Assembly: GCA_934168275.1 (NCBI GenBank)
Contig: CAKPNA010000003.1
Location: 52,291 to 116,290, forward strand
Source: an uncultured Bacilli bacterium
Lineage (GTDB): Bacteria > Bacillota_I > Bacilli_A > RF39 > UBA660
Reading direction: 5' to 3'
Length of the DNA stretch: 64,000 nt
This document shows, piece after piece, positions 1 through 8,041 of the stretch (the stretch's first letter is position 1; each line of letters begins with the position of its first letter). The translations under genes were made by a program, and so were the position numbers. The notes under the pieces were generated by a model. It made no database searches, was not told the DNA's origin, and saw only the letters and a list, made by a program, of their open reading frames with translations.

Positions 1-1
1 C

Positions 2-523
2 TCATATGCTAATCCGGTATGTGGATCAGGATATATTAGTAGAAATGGCTTTACATGTACTTATAAAGGACAAGATGAGAAAAAAGAAACATATCAAGGT
101 ACAGGAGTAAGCGATAAAATGCCAAGTAATACAAGCAATTATCGTTATGAATATGTATCATCAAAATTTGTAAGTTCTAAAGGAAAGTTCCAATATACAT
201 ATAAAATATATAAAATAACATATACTCAAACAACATATACAGGAAGTGCTTCATGTCCATCAGGTTATAGCAGATCAGGAAGTAGTTGTATAAGCTCAAC
301 AACAAGTAATGTAGATATAACATGTCCTGAAAATTATAGTATTAGTGATGATAAGACATATTGTTATAGATATGTTGATAAACAAACAACTAATATTCAA
401 AAAATAAATACAACATATTATCGCTATGCTACTAGACAATATATCAAAGAAGATATTAAATATAGCAAATCAAGTAATGACCAAGAATTAATAAACAAAG
501 GTTATAAATTATATGAGGAGTGA
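2..523 (+). CDS. Partial Cys/Tyr-rich protein of unknown function (C-terminal end)
   Basis: The frame is open from the left edge, so the start lies outside the window and only the last ~173 residues are visible. I see short cysteine-bracketed repeats: CGSGYISRNGFTC, CPSGYSRSGSSC and CPENYSISDDKTYC, embedded in Ser/Thr/Tyr-rich sequence with few hydrophobic stretches. No catalytic motif is recognisable. The repeats suggest an extracellular or surface protein with small disulfide or metal-bound modules, but that is inference. The stop (TGA at 521-523) is followed after six bases by the next gene, so the two are probably cotranscribed. The first internal ATG (position 119) has no ribosome site and should not be taken as the start. 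Confidence 0.6.
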   Translation, partial: SYANPVCGSGYISRNGFTCTYKGQDEKKETYQGTGVSDKMPSNTSNYRYEYVSSKFVSSKGKFQYTYKIYKITYTQTTYTGSASCPSGYSRSGSSCISSTTSNVDITCPENYSISDDKTYCYRYVDKQTTNIQKINTTYYRYATRQYIKEDIKYSKSSNDQELINKGYKLYEE

Positions 524-529
524 TAAAAA

Positions 530-1678
530 ATGGAATGTAGAAAAATATTTGTAAGAAAAAATAAAGATAATAAATATGGATTCTATTATTGTAAAGTAGA
601 TAAATTTATCGAAGGTTATAGTTATGATACAGTAAAAGAAGCTAATGATGCTCTACATAATTTACCCGAAGAAGAATTAATCTCACTAATAGATGAAACA
701 AGAAAAAATAATGAACCAGTTGATTGTGATGAAAGAATAACATTCAAACCATATAAAATTGAAGATAATAAATATGGTATAAGAAGTTGTGATAACGTAG
801 TAATTCCTTATATTAAATCATCTAAAGAAGAAATAAAGGCTATGCTAAATGATGATGAAACACTAGAAAAAATTGATGAAGAATATCAAAAAATAGTAAT
901 AAAAACAGAAACTGCTAGTGGAAACCTAAAGAAAAATGTTGGTAAAAGAATAATTGCTCTTGCCTTAACTGTTGCTTTTGGTTCAGGAATTGTTGCCTTA
1001 TTAGCTAACATGAATAAAAAAGCCACTAATATTCGCCCAACAAATCCTACAACTTCGACAACAGCACCAACAACAAGACCAACAACTGCTCCAACAGATC
1101 CTGCTCAAACAATCGCAGCAAATCATAAAAAATTAGCTCAAAATTTAGTTGGACCTAACTTAAGCAAAGATAAATTAGAAAAATTAGTTATGTATATGAA
1201 CTTAAGTGATTATGCTAATGTTAATATAAATATTTCTGTAGAAAGTCTTTATACTAATTATACTGACTGTATTGATGAAATATTAAATTATGATTTACAA
1301 AATAGTACTAAACTAAGATTAAGTTCAGCTATTAACAATACTACTCAAAAGAATTGTTTAAAAGTTATTGAAGATTATCGTGATAATATATATAGTACTA
1401 CTGATGAAAGTACACTTATTAGTTATTATAATGGATTAGTTAACTATCTAAAAAGTAATAACATGAACGAAATAACATCATCAGTATCCATTATTGCTCT
1501 TAATGAAATATATATATACGCTAATAACTTCTTTAACGATGAAATATTTACTTTAAGAGATGAGTTAATAGAATACATTAGTGTTAATAAACGAGACGTA
1601 ATTAATGATGGATATGATATATTAAATAACAAAAAATTATCTGAAGTAAGTTATACTAAAGTATTAACAAGAGCTTAA
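530..1678 (+). CDS. Single-pass membrane protein with Thr/Pro-rich linker, unknown function
   Basis: 382 residues, start supported by GAGGAGTGAT just upstream. Order of parts: a charged N-terminal region (1-139) containing two copies of a DNKYG motif (near residues 13 and 79, each followed by a Cys), one hydrophobic span (about 140-160, IIALALTVAFGSGIVALLAN), a Thr/Pro-rich linker (about 165-192), then a mostly helical C-terminal domain. The low-complexity T/P linker is typical of a spacer crossing or lying outside the wall, so the C-terminus may be external with the N-terminus inside; that topology is inferred. It follows the Cys-rich partial gene by six bases and is closed by a terminator. 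No family recognised. Confidence 0.75.
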   Translation: MECRKIFVRKNKDNKYGFYYCKVDKFIEGYSYDTVKEANDALHNLPEEELISLIDETRKNNEPVDCDERITFKPYKIEDNKYGIRSCDNVVIPYIKSSKEEIKAMLNDDETLEKIDEEYQKIVIKTETASGNLKKNVGKRIIALALTVAFGSGIVALLANMNKKATNIRPTNPTTSTTAPTTRPTTAPTDPAQTIAANHKKLAQNLVGPNLSKDKLEKLVMYMNLSDYANVNINISVESLYTNYTDCIDEILNYDLQNSTKLRLSSAINNTTQKNCLKVIEDYRDNIYSTTDESTLISYYNGLVNYLKSNNMNEITSSVSIIALNEIYIYANNFFNDEIFTLRDELIEYISVNKRDVINDGYDILNNKKLSEVSYTKVLTRA

Positions 1679-1689
1679 TATAAGTATAG

Positions 1690-1728
1690 AAAGAATAGTT
1701 TAAAATTAATAATAAAACTATTCTTTTT
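1690..1728 (+). terminator. Intrinsic terminator after the 530-1678 gene
   Basis: Inverted repeat AAAGAATAGTTT (1690-1701) with AAACTATTCTTT (1715-1726), 13-nt loop, followed by T-rich sequence. Confidence 0.7.
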
Positions 1729-1765
1729 CTATGTGAATTATAGTATAATAATTACTGTGATGTAA

Positions 1766-2164
1766 ATGAAAAAGTTTGTAATAATAGTAGTATCTATCTT
1801 AATAATTATCTTACTTAGTATTGTATATCTAGGTAGTAATGTTAGTAAATATAATTCTAATTTAAATAAGCTGATTAAAGATAATTATCACGTAGATAAT
1901 AAGTTAATTAGTGTAAATAAATATGATAATTATTATATTCTAACAACTAGTGCTAATATAATCGTTCTAAATAGTAAATATCAAGAAATACTTAAAGAAG
2001 ATATATCTAAAATAAAAGAATCCAATAATATGAGTATAATATATAAAAATAATAGTCTAATGTATTTAGAAAAAGAAATAAGTAAAGATAAAGTTATCTA
2101 TAAATACTATAATCCAAGTAATTTAGAACTAATAAAAGAAATAACTTTCAGGAGGCAATTATGA
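1766..2164 (+). CDS. Short membrane-anchored protein, YpmB-like (DUF5590) by position
   Basis: 132 residues: an N-terminal hydrophobic anchor (about 3-24) followed by a small polar extracytoplasmic domain rich in Tyr, Asn and Ile. It overlaps the dnaD start by four bases (ATGA at 2161-2164), so translation is coupled. In Bacillus the dnaD-nth pair is preceded in the same cluster by ypmB, a small N-terminally anchored protein with a PepSY-like fold, and the size and layout here match. The assignment rests on synteny and architecture rather than a clear motif. No Shine-Dalgarno is obvious before the ATG at 1766 (TGTGATGTAA). Confidence 0.55.
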   Translation: MKKFVIIVVSILIIILLSIVYLGSNVSKYNSNLNKLIKDNYHVDNKLISVNKYDNYYILTTSANIIVLNSKYQEILKEDISKIKESNNMSIIYKNNSLMYLEKEISKDKVIYKYYNPSNLELIKEITFRRQL

Positions 2165-2811
2165 GTGAAAAATTAATAAATTATTTAAAAGAAAAACCAA
2201 TAATTATCCCAAGAGTATTACTAACTAATTACTCGAAATTAAATATAACTGCTGAAGAACTAATTATTCTAATTTATCTAATGGATAAAGGTAATAATAT
2301 AATTTATGATATTAACTTATTTGTTAAAGAATTAAGTTTTACTAAAAGAAAAGTAATTGAGCTTATCAACAATTTAGTAGAAAAGAATATCCTAAATATT
2401 ACAATTAATAAAAATAATGATAATGTTAGTGAAGAATATTTAAATTTAGATATGTTATATCGTAAGATTACTAATATTATATTAGATAAAGAATTACCTA
2501 GTAGTACCAATAATGAAGATCTATTTACTATCTTTGAAAAAGAATTTGGTCGAACAATATCTCCTACTGAATATGAAAAAATTAATAGTTGGTTAAACGA
2601 AGATATTGATAAGACTCTAATTGTTGAAGCCCTAAAAGAAGCTGTTTATAATAGTACTACTAGTCTAAGATATATCGAAACCATTCTTTATAGTTGGAAA
2701 AAGAAAGGTATAAAAACCAAAGAAGACGTTAATAAAGAACGTATTAGATATAAGAAAAGTAAAAACGAAGTAATTGAAGTTCCTGATTTTGATTGGGTGA
2801 ATAATGAATAA
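2161..2811 (+). CDS. dnaD: DnaD-like primosome protein
   Basis: 216 residues with strong ribosome site GGAGG. The N-terminal ~100 residues form a winged-helix-like domain (ITAEELIILIYLMDKG, then a helix-turn-helix with LSFTKRKVIELINNL), and the C-terminal domain (about 120-195) matches the DnaB_2/DnaD C-terminal family, with FEKEFGRTISPTEYEKIN and the typical closing motif IETILYSWKKKGIKT. DnaD acts with DnaA/DnaB at replication initiation and restart in Bacilli, helping load the helicase. It overlaps nth by eight bases, which is the conserved dnaD-nth arrangement. Confidence 0.9.
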   Translation: MSEKLINYLKEKPIIIPRVLLTNYSKLNITAEELIILIYLMDKGNNIIYDINLFVKELSFTKRKVIELINNLVEKNILNITINKNNDNVSEEYLNLDMLYRKITNIILDKELPSSTNNEDLFTIFEKEFGRTISPTEYEKINSWLNEDIDKTLIVEALKEAVYNSTTSLRYIETILYSWKKKGIKTKEDVNKERIRYKKSKNEVIEVPDFDWVNNE

Positions 2812-3424
2812 TATCTTAACTTATTTAGATGAATTATATCCTAACCCTAAATGCGAATTAGAATATACCAAAGACTATGAACTATTAATTGCTATTGTTT
2901 TAAGTGCTCAAACAACTGATAAAAGAGTAAATATTGTCAATAAAACTTTATTTGCTAAATATGATACTCTAGATAAACTAGCTAATGCTGATCCTAAAGA
3001 TATTGCCAAAATAATAAAAAGTATTGGTACATACACTAAAAAAAGTGAATATGTTGTTGGCATTGCTAAAACTCTTGTTCAAGATGGCTATTATACGGTT
3101 CCTAACAATCGCCAATATCTTGAAAAATTACCCGGAGTAGGTCGCAAAACTATTAATGTATTTCTATCTGTAATTTATAATGAACCATGTATCGCCGTAG
3201 ATACCCATGTCAATAGAGTAAGTAAAAGACTGGGTCTAGCCAAAGAAAAAGATGATGTTCTAACAGTTGAACATAAACTAATGAAAAAAATACCAAAAGA
3301 TAAATGGAATAAAGCCCACCATCAATTAGTATTTTTCGGCCGTTATCAATGCAAAGCGCTTAAACCAAACTGTGAAAATTGTAAATTAAAAGAGCAATGT
3401 AAATACTACTACGAAAATAAGTGA
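2804..3424 (+). CDS. nth: Endonuclease III (DNA glycosylase/AP lyase)
   Basis: 206 residues, the usual family length. The helix-hairpin-helix LPGVGRKTINV contains the catalytic Lys, and VDTHVNRVSKRLG contains the catalytic Asp. Near the C-terminus the cysteines are spaced C-x6-C-x2-C-x5-C (CKALKPNCENCKLKEQC), the 4Fe-4S cluster loop of the family. The enzyme removes oxidised pyrimidines and cleaves the abasic site in base excision repair. It starts inside the end of dnaD. No terminator is obvious after its stop; a GC-richer non-coding block follows. Confidence 0.95.
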   Translation: MNNILTYLDELYPNPKCELEYTKDYELLIAIVLSAQTTDKRVNIVNKTLFAKYDTLDKLANADPKDIAKIIKSIGTYTKKSEYVVGIAKTLVQDGYYTVPNNRQYLEKLPGVGRKTINVFLSVIYNEPCIAVDTHVNRVSKRLGLAKEKDDVLTVEHKLMKKIPKDKWNKAHHQLVFFGRYQCKALKPNCENCKLKEQCKYYYENK

Positions 3425-3438
3425 TTTACTCCATTATT

Positions 3439-3524
3439 TACAGTGGTGGGCTTCTTTCTGCTCCTTAGAAATACATAATTACGTACTTCATCCACAGACA
3501 TAAATTCCGATAGGTGCTACCGTA
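3439..3524 (+). ncRNA. Possible structured RNA downstream of nth (family not identified)
   Basis: The block 3425-3535 has no open frame and is clearly richer in G+C than other intergenic DNA here. TACAGTGGT (3439-3447) can close with GCTACCGTA (3516-3524) with one mismatch and two G-U pairs; the pairing is better when read as + strand RNA. It contains the run GTGGGCTTCTTTCTG. A 6S-like or other small RNA is possible, but I cannot assign a family, nor a promoter. Confidence 0.25.
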
Positions 3525-3621
3525 CTATAGTTTAATTATAATAAAATTTACATTAATATATTTTATATACGGCTATATATAGATATATCATAATAAATAC
3601 AAAAAATCTATAAAATTAACT

Positions 3622-3650
3622 AAAAAAACCACTTTTTTTATAAGTGGCTT
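3622..3650 (-). terminator. Terminator of the ferredoxin gene
   Basis: Read on the minus strand, a CCACTT/AAGTGG stem around an A-rich loop is followed by a run of seven T just after the ferredoxin stop. Confidence 0.65.
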
Positions 3651-3857
3651 TTATTCTCTACTATTAATTACTTCACTAATAGCATCAGTAGGACAATATT
3701 TAATAGCATCTTTTACCTTGCTAACCATATCTTCCTTAATATCATCACATATTACTTGAGCTTGACCATCATCATCAAAATCAAAAACTTGGCCATCAGT
3801 TAAAGCAACACAACTTCCACAGCCAATACATTTATCTTTCTTAACTATTACATCCAT
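3651..3857 (-). CDS. Ferredoxin, single [4Fe-4S] type
   Basis: 68 residues from the ATG at 3857; an in-frame ATG 15 bases upstream lies inside the GGAGGT ribosome site and is rejected. The cluster ligands are CIGCGSC near the N-terminus (C-x2-C-x2-C) and the lone C in YCPTDAI near the C-terminus, as in small monocluster ferredoxins of Firmicutes and Thermotoga. It carries electrons at low potential in the cytoplasm. It is the only gene on the minus strand in this part and has its own terminator. The window also holds rnfC/rnfD, whose complex normally exchanges electrons with ferredoxin, but the two are far apart. Confidence 0.9.
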   Translation of the reverse strand: MDVIVKKDKCIGCGSCVALTDGQVFDFDDDGQAQVICDDIKEDMVSKVKDAIKYCPTDAISEVINSRE

Positions 3858-3968
3858 TATTGTAACCTCCATAAAAATTATATATATAAATTAACAAAAA
3901 ATCAATTAAATTATTTAAAATAATTAAAAATTATGGTATTATATACTTATAGTAGGAAGGTGCTTTAT

Positions 3969-4718
3969 ATGGAAAGTAGAGAAGAAAGATACAGTAATAA
4001 CTTATCTAGACAATCTAAAAATAAAGATTTATATAATCAAGTATATGGCTTAGAAGATAATTTAGATAATTTACCACTATCTAAAAATGAAATATATATA
4101 ACTGAAATGCAAACAGAAATAAATACCCGTGATGAGTATCGTAAATCACGAGGTGATAAAACATTATCTGAAACTACGCCACAAGTGAAAGAAGAAAGTA
4201 TCCCTATCCAAGAAGTAGAAAAAAATGTCTATGATATTAATAAAGTATTAGATAAAGTAAAAGCTGATAACGAAAAGAAAAATCAACCAGAACAACCAGC
4301 TCCTAAAGAAGATTATTTAAAGAAACTAAATATTGATAATATTGATGAAGTAAAAGAAATGTATGACGATATTATCTCATCAGTAGATGAAGAAACTGAA
4401 AACAAATTACAAAAGACTGCTAATTTATCACTAGAGATTTTATCTGACCTAAAAGGTGATAACGAAGAAACGATGATTACTGCTCCAATTATTGAAGATG
4501 AATTACCTGAAATAGAAAAAACTAAAAAAATGAATTTCTATACCGGTAATTGTAAATTTAATAAGAGTGATTTTGAATCAAATGATGAAGAAGAAGATGA
4601 AGACTTTGTAGATACTTCTAGTAAAGGCACAACTTGGAAATTAATCTTATTATTTATATTTGTAATATTAGCCACTGTTGGAGTATTATATTTTTTAAAT
4701 AAAACAGGAAAAATTTAA
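3969..4718 (+). CDS. Acidic tail-anchored membrane protein, unknown function
   Basis: 249 residues from the ATG at 3969, chosen because AGGAAGGTG precedes it; an in-frame ATG at 3933 has no ribosome site. The first ~225 residues are hydrophilic, Asp/Glu-rich and probably largely disordered or coiled (for example SNDEEEDEDF), followed by a single hydrophobic segment at the very C-terminus (WKLILLFIFVILATVGVLYF) and a short basic tail. This is the layout of a cytoplasmic protein anchored by its C-terminus. It precedes a pilin-like gene with a weak terminator between them. No family recognised. Confidence 0.75.
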   Translation: MESREERYSNNLSRQSKNKDLYNQVYGLEDNLDNLPLSKNEIYITEMQTEINTRDEYRKSRGDKTLSETTPQVKEESIPIQEVEKNVYDINKVLDKVKADNEKKNQPEQPAPKEDYLKKLNIDNIDEVKEMYDDIISSVDEETENKLQKTANLSLEILSDLKGDNEETMITAPIIEDELPEIEKTKKMNFYTGNCKFNKSDFESNDEEEDEDFVDTSSKGTTWKLILLFIFVILATVGVLYFLNKTGKI

Positions 4719-4740
4719 GAAGAATTCATACTTCTTTTTT
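4717..4740 (+). terminator. Weak terminator after the 3969-4718 gene
   Basis: TAAGAAG and CTTCTTTTTTAA form a short stem with an 8-nt loop followed by T's; it overlaps the stop codon. Confidence 0.45.
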
Positions 4741-4766
4741 AATAATATATCGAAAGGATGATATTA

Positions 4767-5228
4767 ATGAACAATAAAGGATTTACTTTAGTAGAACTAT
4801 TAGCCACAATTATTATATTAGGTTTAGTAACCGGTATAAGTATAATGTCCTATACTAGTTATTTAAATAATGCTAAGTCTAAAACTGAAGAAGTATTTAA
4901 GAATAATGTTTCTGATTATATTGACGCTTTTATATCCGCTAATACTAGTAAATTAACTGATGATACTTTAGCCGGTAATAATGTATATACCCAAAAATAT
5001 GATGATCATTCAATAACATTTCAAGACATTATAAATGATAATATAATTATTCCTAGTAATTTAAAGAATAGTGCTAATAAAAAGACATGCTCTACAAATA
5101 CTAATATAACAGTATATCGTGATAACCACTATGTATATTGCTATATAGTAGAACTAGATTGCCTAGATAGTAGTGATAATAGATTAACTAATTGTTCAAG
5201 CTATATAATGGATAGAATAGGAGGATAA
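4767..5228 (+). CDS. Type IV pilin-like (prepilin) protein
   Basis: 153 residues from the ATG at 4767, which fits the spacing to GAAAGG better than the ATG at 4758. The N-terminus MNNKGFTLVELLATIIILG is a textbook type III prepilin signal: a short basic leader, Gly before the cleavage site, Phe at +1 and Glu at +5, then a hydrophobic helix. The rest is a small pseudopilin-like globular domain with four cysteines near the C-terminus (CSTN, CYIVELDC, LTNCSS). Processing needs a prepilin peptidase (ComC/PilD type), which is not in this window. It stands alone, without ComG-type assembly genes beside it, and lies four bases before lspA. Confidence 0.85.
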   Translation: MNNKGFTLVELLATIIILGLVTGISIMSYTSYLNNAKSKTEEVFKNNVSDYIDAFISANTSKLTDDTLAGNNVYTQKYDDHSITFQDIINDNIIIPSNLKNSANKKTCSTNTNITVYRDNHYVYCYIVELDCLDSSDNRLTNCSSYIMDRIGG

Positions 5229-5232
5229 TATA

Positions 5233-5721
5233 TTGAAAAAAGGGAAAAGTATTATCTTAATATTAAGTCTATTAATAATAGATATTTTAAGTAAAGAAAT
5301 AATTAGTGCTCTAGTACCATTAAATCATAGTATTAAAATAATACCTAGTTTTTTCTCTATAACTAATGTTCATAATTATGGAATAGCATGGAGTATGTTA
5401 AATGGGCATAGATATCTAATTATTTGTATTACCACTATTATTATTGTAATCCTAGCAAACTATTTACATAAAAATAATAATATGTTAAAATATGAAACTA
5501 TATCTTATTTAATGATTATTGCCGGTTCATTAGGTAACCTATATGATAGAATTATTTATGGATATGTAATTGACTTTTTAGACTTTAACATATTTGGATA
5601 TAATTATCCAATATTTAATATTGCCGATAGTTATATAGTTATAGGAATAATAATACTAATAATTGGTATATGGAGGGATAACAATGACAGAAATAAAAGT
5701 AGAGGAAGAAGAACTAACTAG
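5233..5721 (+). CDS. lspA: Lipoprotein signal peptidase (signal peptidase II)
   Basis: 162 residues, with TTG start at 5233 supported by AGGAGG. Four membrane helices are visible. The two catalytic aspartates lie in LGNLYDRIIYGYVIDFLDF and FNIADSYIVIG, and the conserved N-terminal Asp (IIDILSKEI) is present. The enzyme cleaves the signal peptide of diacylglyceryl-modified prolipoproteins in the membrane; a lipoprotein substrate candidate lies at 26540. It overlaps rluD by 38 bases, the common lspA-rluD operon of Firmicutes. Confidence 0.93.
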   Translation: MKKGKSIILILSLLIIDILSKEIISALVPLNHSIKIIPSFFSITNVHNYGIAWSMLNGHRYLIICITTIIIVILANYLHKNNNMLKYETISYLMIIAGSLGNLYDRIIYGYVIDFLDFNIFGYNYPIFNIADSYIVIGIIILIIGIWRDNNDRNKSRGRRTN

Positions 5722-6586
5722 AATAGATAAATATTTACAAGATAAAACAGACTATACTAGAAGTAAAATTCAAAAATTAATTGATAATAATAATATCTTA
5801 GTTAATAATAAAGAAGTAAAAGCTAGTTATAAAGTTAATCAAGGAGATATCATAACAATTGATGATAATTATCAAGAAGATACTGATATTAAACCACAAG
5901 ACTTAAATCTAGATATCTACTATGAAGATGATGATTTATTAGTAGTTAATAAACCAAGTGGTATGGTTGTTCACCCCGCTATTGGTAATTATTCTAATAC
6001 ACTTGTTAATGGATTAATGTATCATTGTAATAAATTAAGTACTATAAATGGTGAGGTTAGACCAGGAATTGTTCATCGAATAGATGCTGATACATCAGGC
6101 TTACTACTAGTTGCTAAAAACGATAAAGCTCACTTATCACTAGCAGAGCAAATAAGTAAAAAAACCGTTGTTAGAAAATATATTGCCCTAGTATATGGTG
6201 TCATAAAAGAAGATAGTGCTACTATTGATGCTCCAATAGGACGAGATAAAAATAATCGTAAGAAAATGTGCGTTACTGCTGAAAACTCTAAACCAGCGGT
6301 TACTCATATTAAAGTATTAGAAAGATATAAAAATGCTACATTAATTGAATGTATCCTTGAAACAGGAAGAACACATCAAATAAGAGTTCACATGCAATAT
6401 ATTAATCATCCTATTGTTAATGATCCCGTATATGGACATCATAAACTAATAGATCCAGACTTTGGACAAATGCTTCATGCTAAAACAATAGGCTTTATCC
6501 ATCCAACAACTAATCAATACATGGAGTTTACATCTCCTGTACCGGAAAAATTTACAGAGATATTAAAAATATTTCAAGAACAATAA
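5684..6586 (+). CDS. rluD: RluD-family 23S rRNA pseudouridine synthase
   Basis: 300 residues from the ATG at 5684, preceded by GGAGGG; the in-frame start 21 bases upstream lacks a ribosome site. The N-terminus is an S4 RNA-binding domain (RIDKYLQDKTDYTRSKIQKL). The catalytic motif HRIDADTSGLLLVAKND holds the family Asp, and RTHQIRVHMQYINHPIVND is the conserved C-terminal motif. The family isomerises uridines in 23S rRNA (RluD/RluC/YlyB group); the exact target positions cannot be told from sequence. It begins within the end of lspA. Confidence 0.9.
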   Translation: MTEIKVEEEELTRIDKYLQDKTDYTRSKIQKLIDNNNILVNNKEVKASYKVNQGDIITIDDNYQEDTDIKPQDLNLDIYYEDDDLLVVNKPSGMVVHPAIGNYSNTLVNGLMYHCNKLSTINGEVRPGIVHRIDADTSGLLLVAKNDKAHLSLAEQISKKTVVRKYIALVYGVIKEDSATIDAPIGRDKNNRKKMCVTAENSKPAVTHIKVLERYKNATLIECILETGRTHQIRVHMQYINHPIVNDPVYGHHKLIDPDFGQMLHAKTIGFIHPTTNQYMEFTSPVPEKFTEILKIFQEQ

Positions 6587-6648
6587 AAGAACTTTATTTA
6601 TTTAATATTTAATAGTATAATATAGTGTGTCGTCAGATGAGGTGAAAT

Positions 6649-7785
6649 ATGGTTCAAGAATTAAAAATAAACAATCGTGATTTACTTGTTATGAATTTAG
6701 TTCACTATTTTATGATTGAAAAAAATTATAGCCCCGTCGTAGTTCATGGGGTTAATGATGAAATATGGTTAGAAAACATGGAAGAAGATTACAAAATAGT
6801 TAGAATTGTTTCTAAATATATTCATAACAAAGAACAATTAGGATTTGATAAATTTAGATCTAAAAGAATAACAAAAGAGTTAAAAAAGAAAACATTAACG
6901 TTAAAAATGCCCGTACTAAGTATATATACTGATGTCGGTGATACCGTTGAATTATGCAATGATGAATCATCAGATAGAGTCTTAGTAGAAAAAGAAAAAG
7001 ATATTAAAAATCCAACATTAGTGGAAGTATTCCCTGATATTGTTGAAAAAACTAAACACGAAGAAAAAGGAATAGAATTATTTTTAAAATTTACTAATGA
7101 TATAAATAACAATAATACTGTAAAAGCAAGTAAACTAGATAAAATATTCTCCATAAAGAAGCCTATTATTACTTATGCTATAATAACTATCTGTGTAATA
7201 GTATTTATTCTTATGGGAGGTGCTACAGATGGTAAAACATTATTAGCATTTGGTGCTAACCTAGGCCTACTAGTTAAACAAGGAGAAATATATCGTTTAC
7301 TTACTTGTGCCTTTGTTCATATAGGAATTATTCACCTAGTAGTTAATATGTATTCTCTATATGTTATCGGTTCACAAGTAGAAAACTTTTATGGAAAAAT
7401 AAAATATCTATTAATATATTTAATAAGTGCTATATGTGGAAGTATCTTATCCATAGGATTTACAGATAATGTAATATCTGCCGGTGCTAGTGGAGCAATA
7501 TTTGGTTTACTTGGAGCAATTCTATACTTTGGAGTTAAGTATCGTACATACTTAGGTCAAACTATTAAAAGTCAAGTTATTCCAATAATATTAATTAACC
7601 TAGCAATTGGTTTTACAACTCCGGGAATCGATAATGCCGCTCATATTGGTGGTTTACTTGGTGGAGTATTATCTGCTATGGCCCTAGGCATAAATGAACA
7701 ACAAGACAAATCATCTAAATTAAATGGTATAATTTTACTAGTAATATATATTGCATTTATTGTATATTTTGCATTCTTTAGATAG
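6649..7785 (+). CDS. Rhomboid-family intramembrane serine protease with long N-terminal domain
   Basis: 378 residues, ribosome site GAGGTG. The first ~170 residues are cytosolic (starting LKINNRDLLVMNLVHYF), the remainder has about seven membrane helices. The catalytic Ser lies in SAGASGAIFGLLGA and the partner His in NAAHIGGLLGG; the HLVVNMYSLY motif in an early helix is also typical. Rhomboids cut membrane proteins within or near the bilayer. The layout resembles Bacillus GluP (YqgP), which has a comparable N-terminal domain, but the C-terminal TPR region of GluP is absent. A TATAAT box lies in the short upstream gap (TAGTATAATATAG). Confidence 0.88.
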   Translation: MVQELKINNRDLLVMNLVHYFMIEKNYSPVVVHGVNDEIWLENMEEDYKIVRIVSKYIHNKEQLGFDKFRSKRITKELKKKTLTLKMPVLSIYTDVGDTVELCNDESSDRVLVEKEKDIKNPTLVEVFPDIVEKTKHEEKGIELFLKFTNDINNNNTVKASKLDKIFSIKKPIITYAIITICVIVFILMGGATDGKTLLAFGANLGLLVKQGEIYRLLTCAFVHIGIIHLVVNMYSLYVIGSQVENFYGKIKYLLIYLISAICGSILSIGFTDNVISAGASGAIFGLLGAILYFGVKYRTYLGQTIKSQVIPIILINLAIGFTTPGIDNAAHIGGLLGGVLSAMALGINEQQDKSSKLNGIILLVIYIAFIVYFAFFR

Positions 7786-7800
7786 TATTGATGCAGCCTG

Positions 7801-7828
7801 AAAGCCCCATAATATAAGGGCTTTTTTA
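7801..7828 (+). terminator. Terminator of the rhomboid gene
   Basis: AAAGCCC (7801-7807) pairs with GGGCTTT (7818-7824), followed by T's. Confidence 0.85.
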
Positions 7829-7839
7829 ATTAAAAGCCC

Positions 7840-7868
7840 TTGACATTAAAGTATATATATGATATTAT
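7840..7868 (+). promoter_or_regulatory. Promoter of tRNA-His
   Basis: A perfect -35 box TTGACA (7840-7845), 17-bp spacer, and TATTAT (7863-7868) lie 11 bases before the tRNA. Confidence 0.85.
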
Positions 7869-7879
7869 TAAATTGTTCT

Positions 7880-7956
7880 GGCGGATGTGGTGAAGTGGTT
7901 AACACGGTGGATTGTGGTTCCATTATTCGTGGGTTCGATTCCCACCATCCGTCCCA
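7880..7956 (+). tRNA. tRNA-His (anticodon GTG)
   Basis: A full cloverleaf with the anticodon in TTGTGGT, D-arm GTGGTTAACAC, T-loop GTTCGATTC and an encoded CCA end. The 5' end carries the extra G(-1) opposite the discriminator C that is diagnostic of tRNA-His. It is transcribed from its own promoter and closed by its own terminator. Confidence 0.96.
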
Positions 7957-7972
7957 TTAAATTGATCTTGAC

Positions 7973-8012
7973 CGCAATCTTTATAATTAACCTTATATTG
8001 ATTGCGTTTTTT
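7973..8012 (+). terminator. Terminator of tRNA-His
   Basis: CGCAATC (7973-7979) pairs with GATTGCG (8000-8006), followed by six T's. Confidence 0.8.
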
Positions 8013-8041
8013 ACATATTAAAATAGTAAGAGGTGTTCGTA

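Noticed and set aside
3500..3530. T-box-like motif (AGGTGCTACCG)
   Set aside because: It lacks the full GGTGGNACCGCG consensus, specifier loop and a downstream aminoacyl-tRNA synthetase or amino-acid gene.
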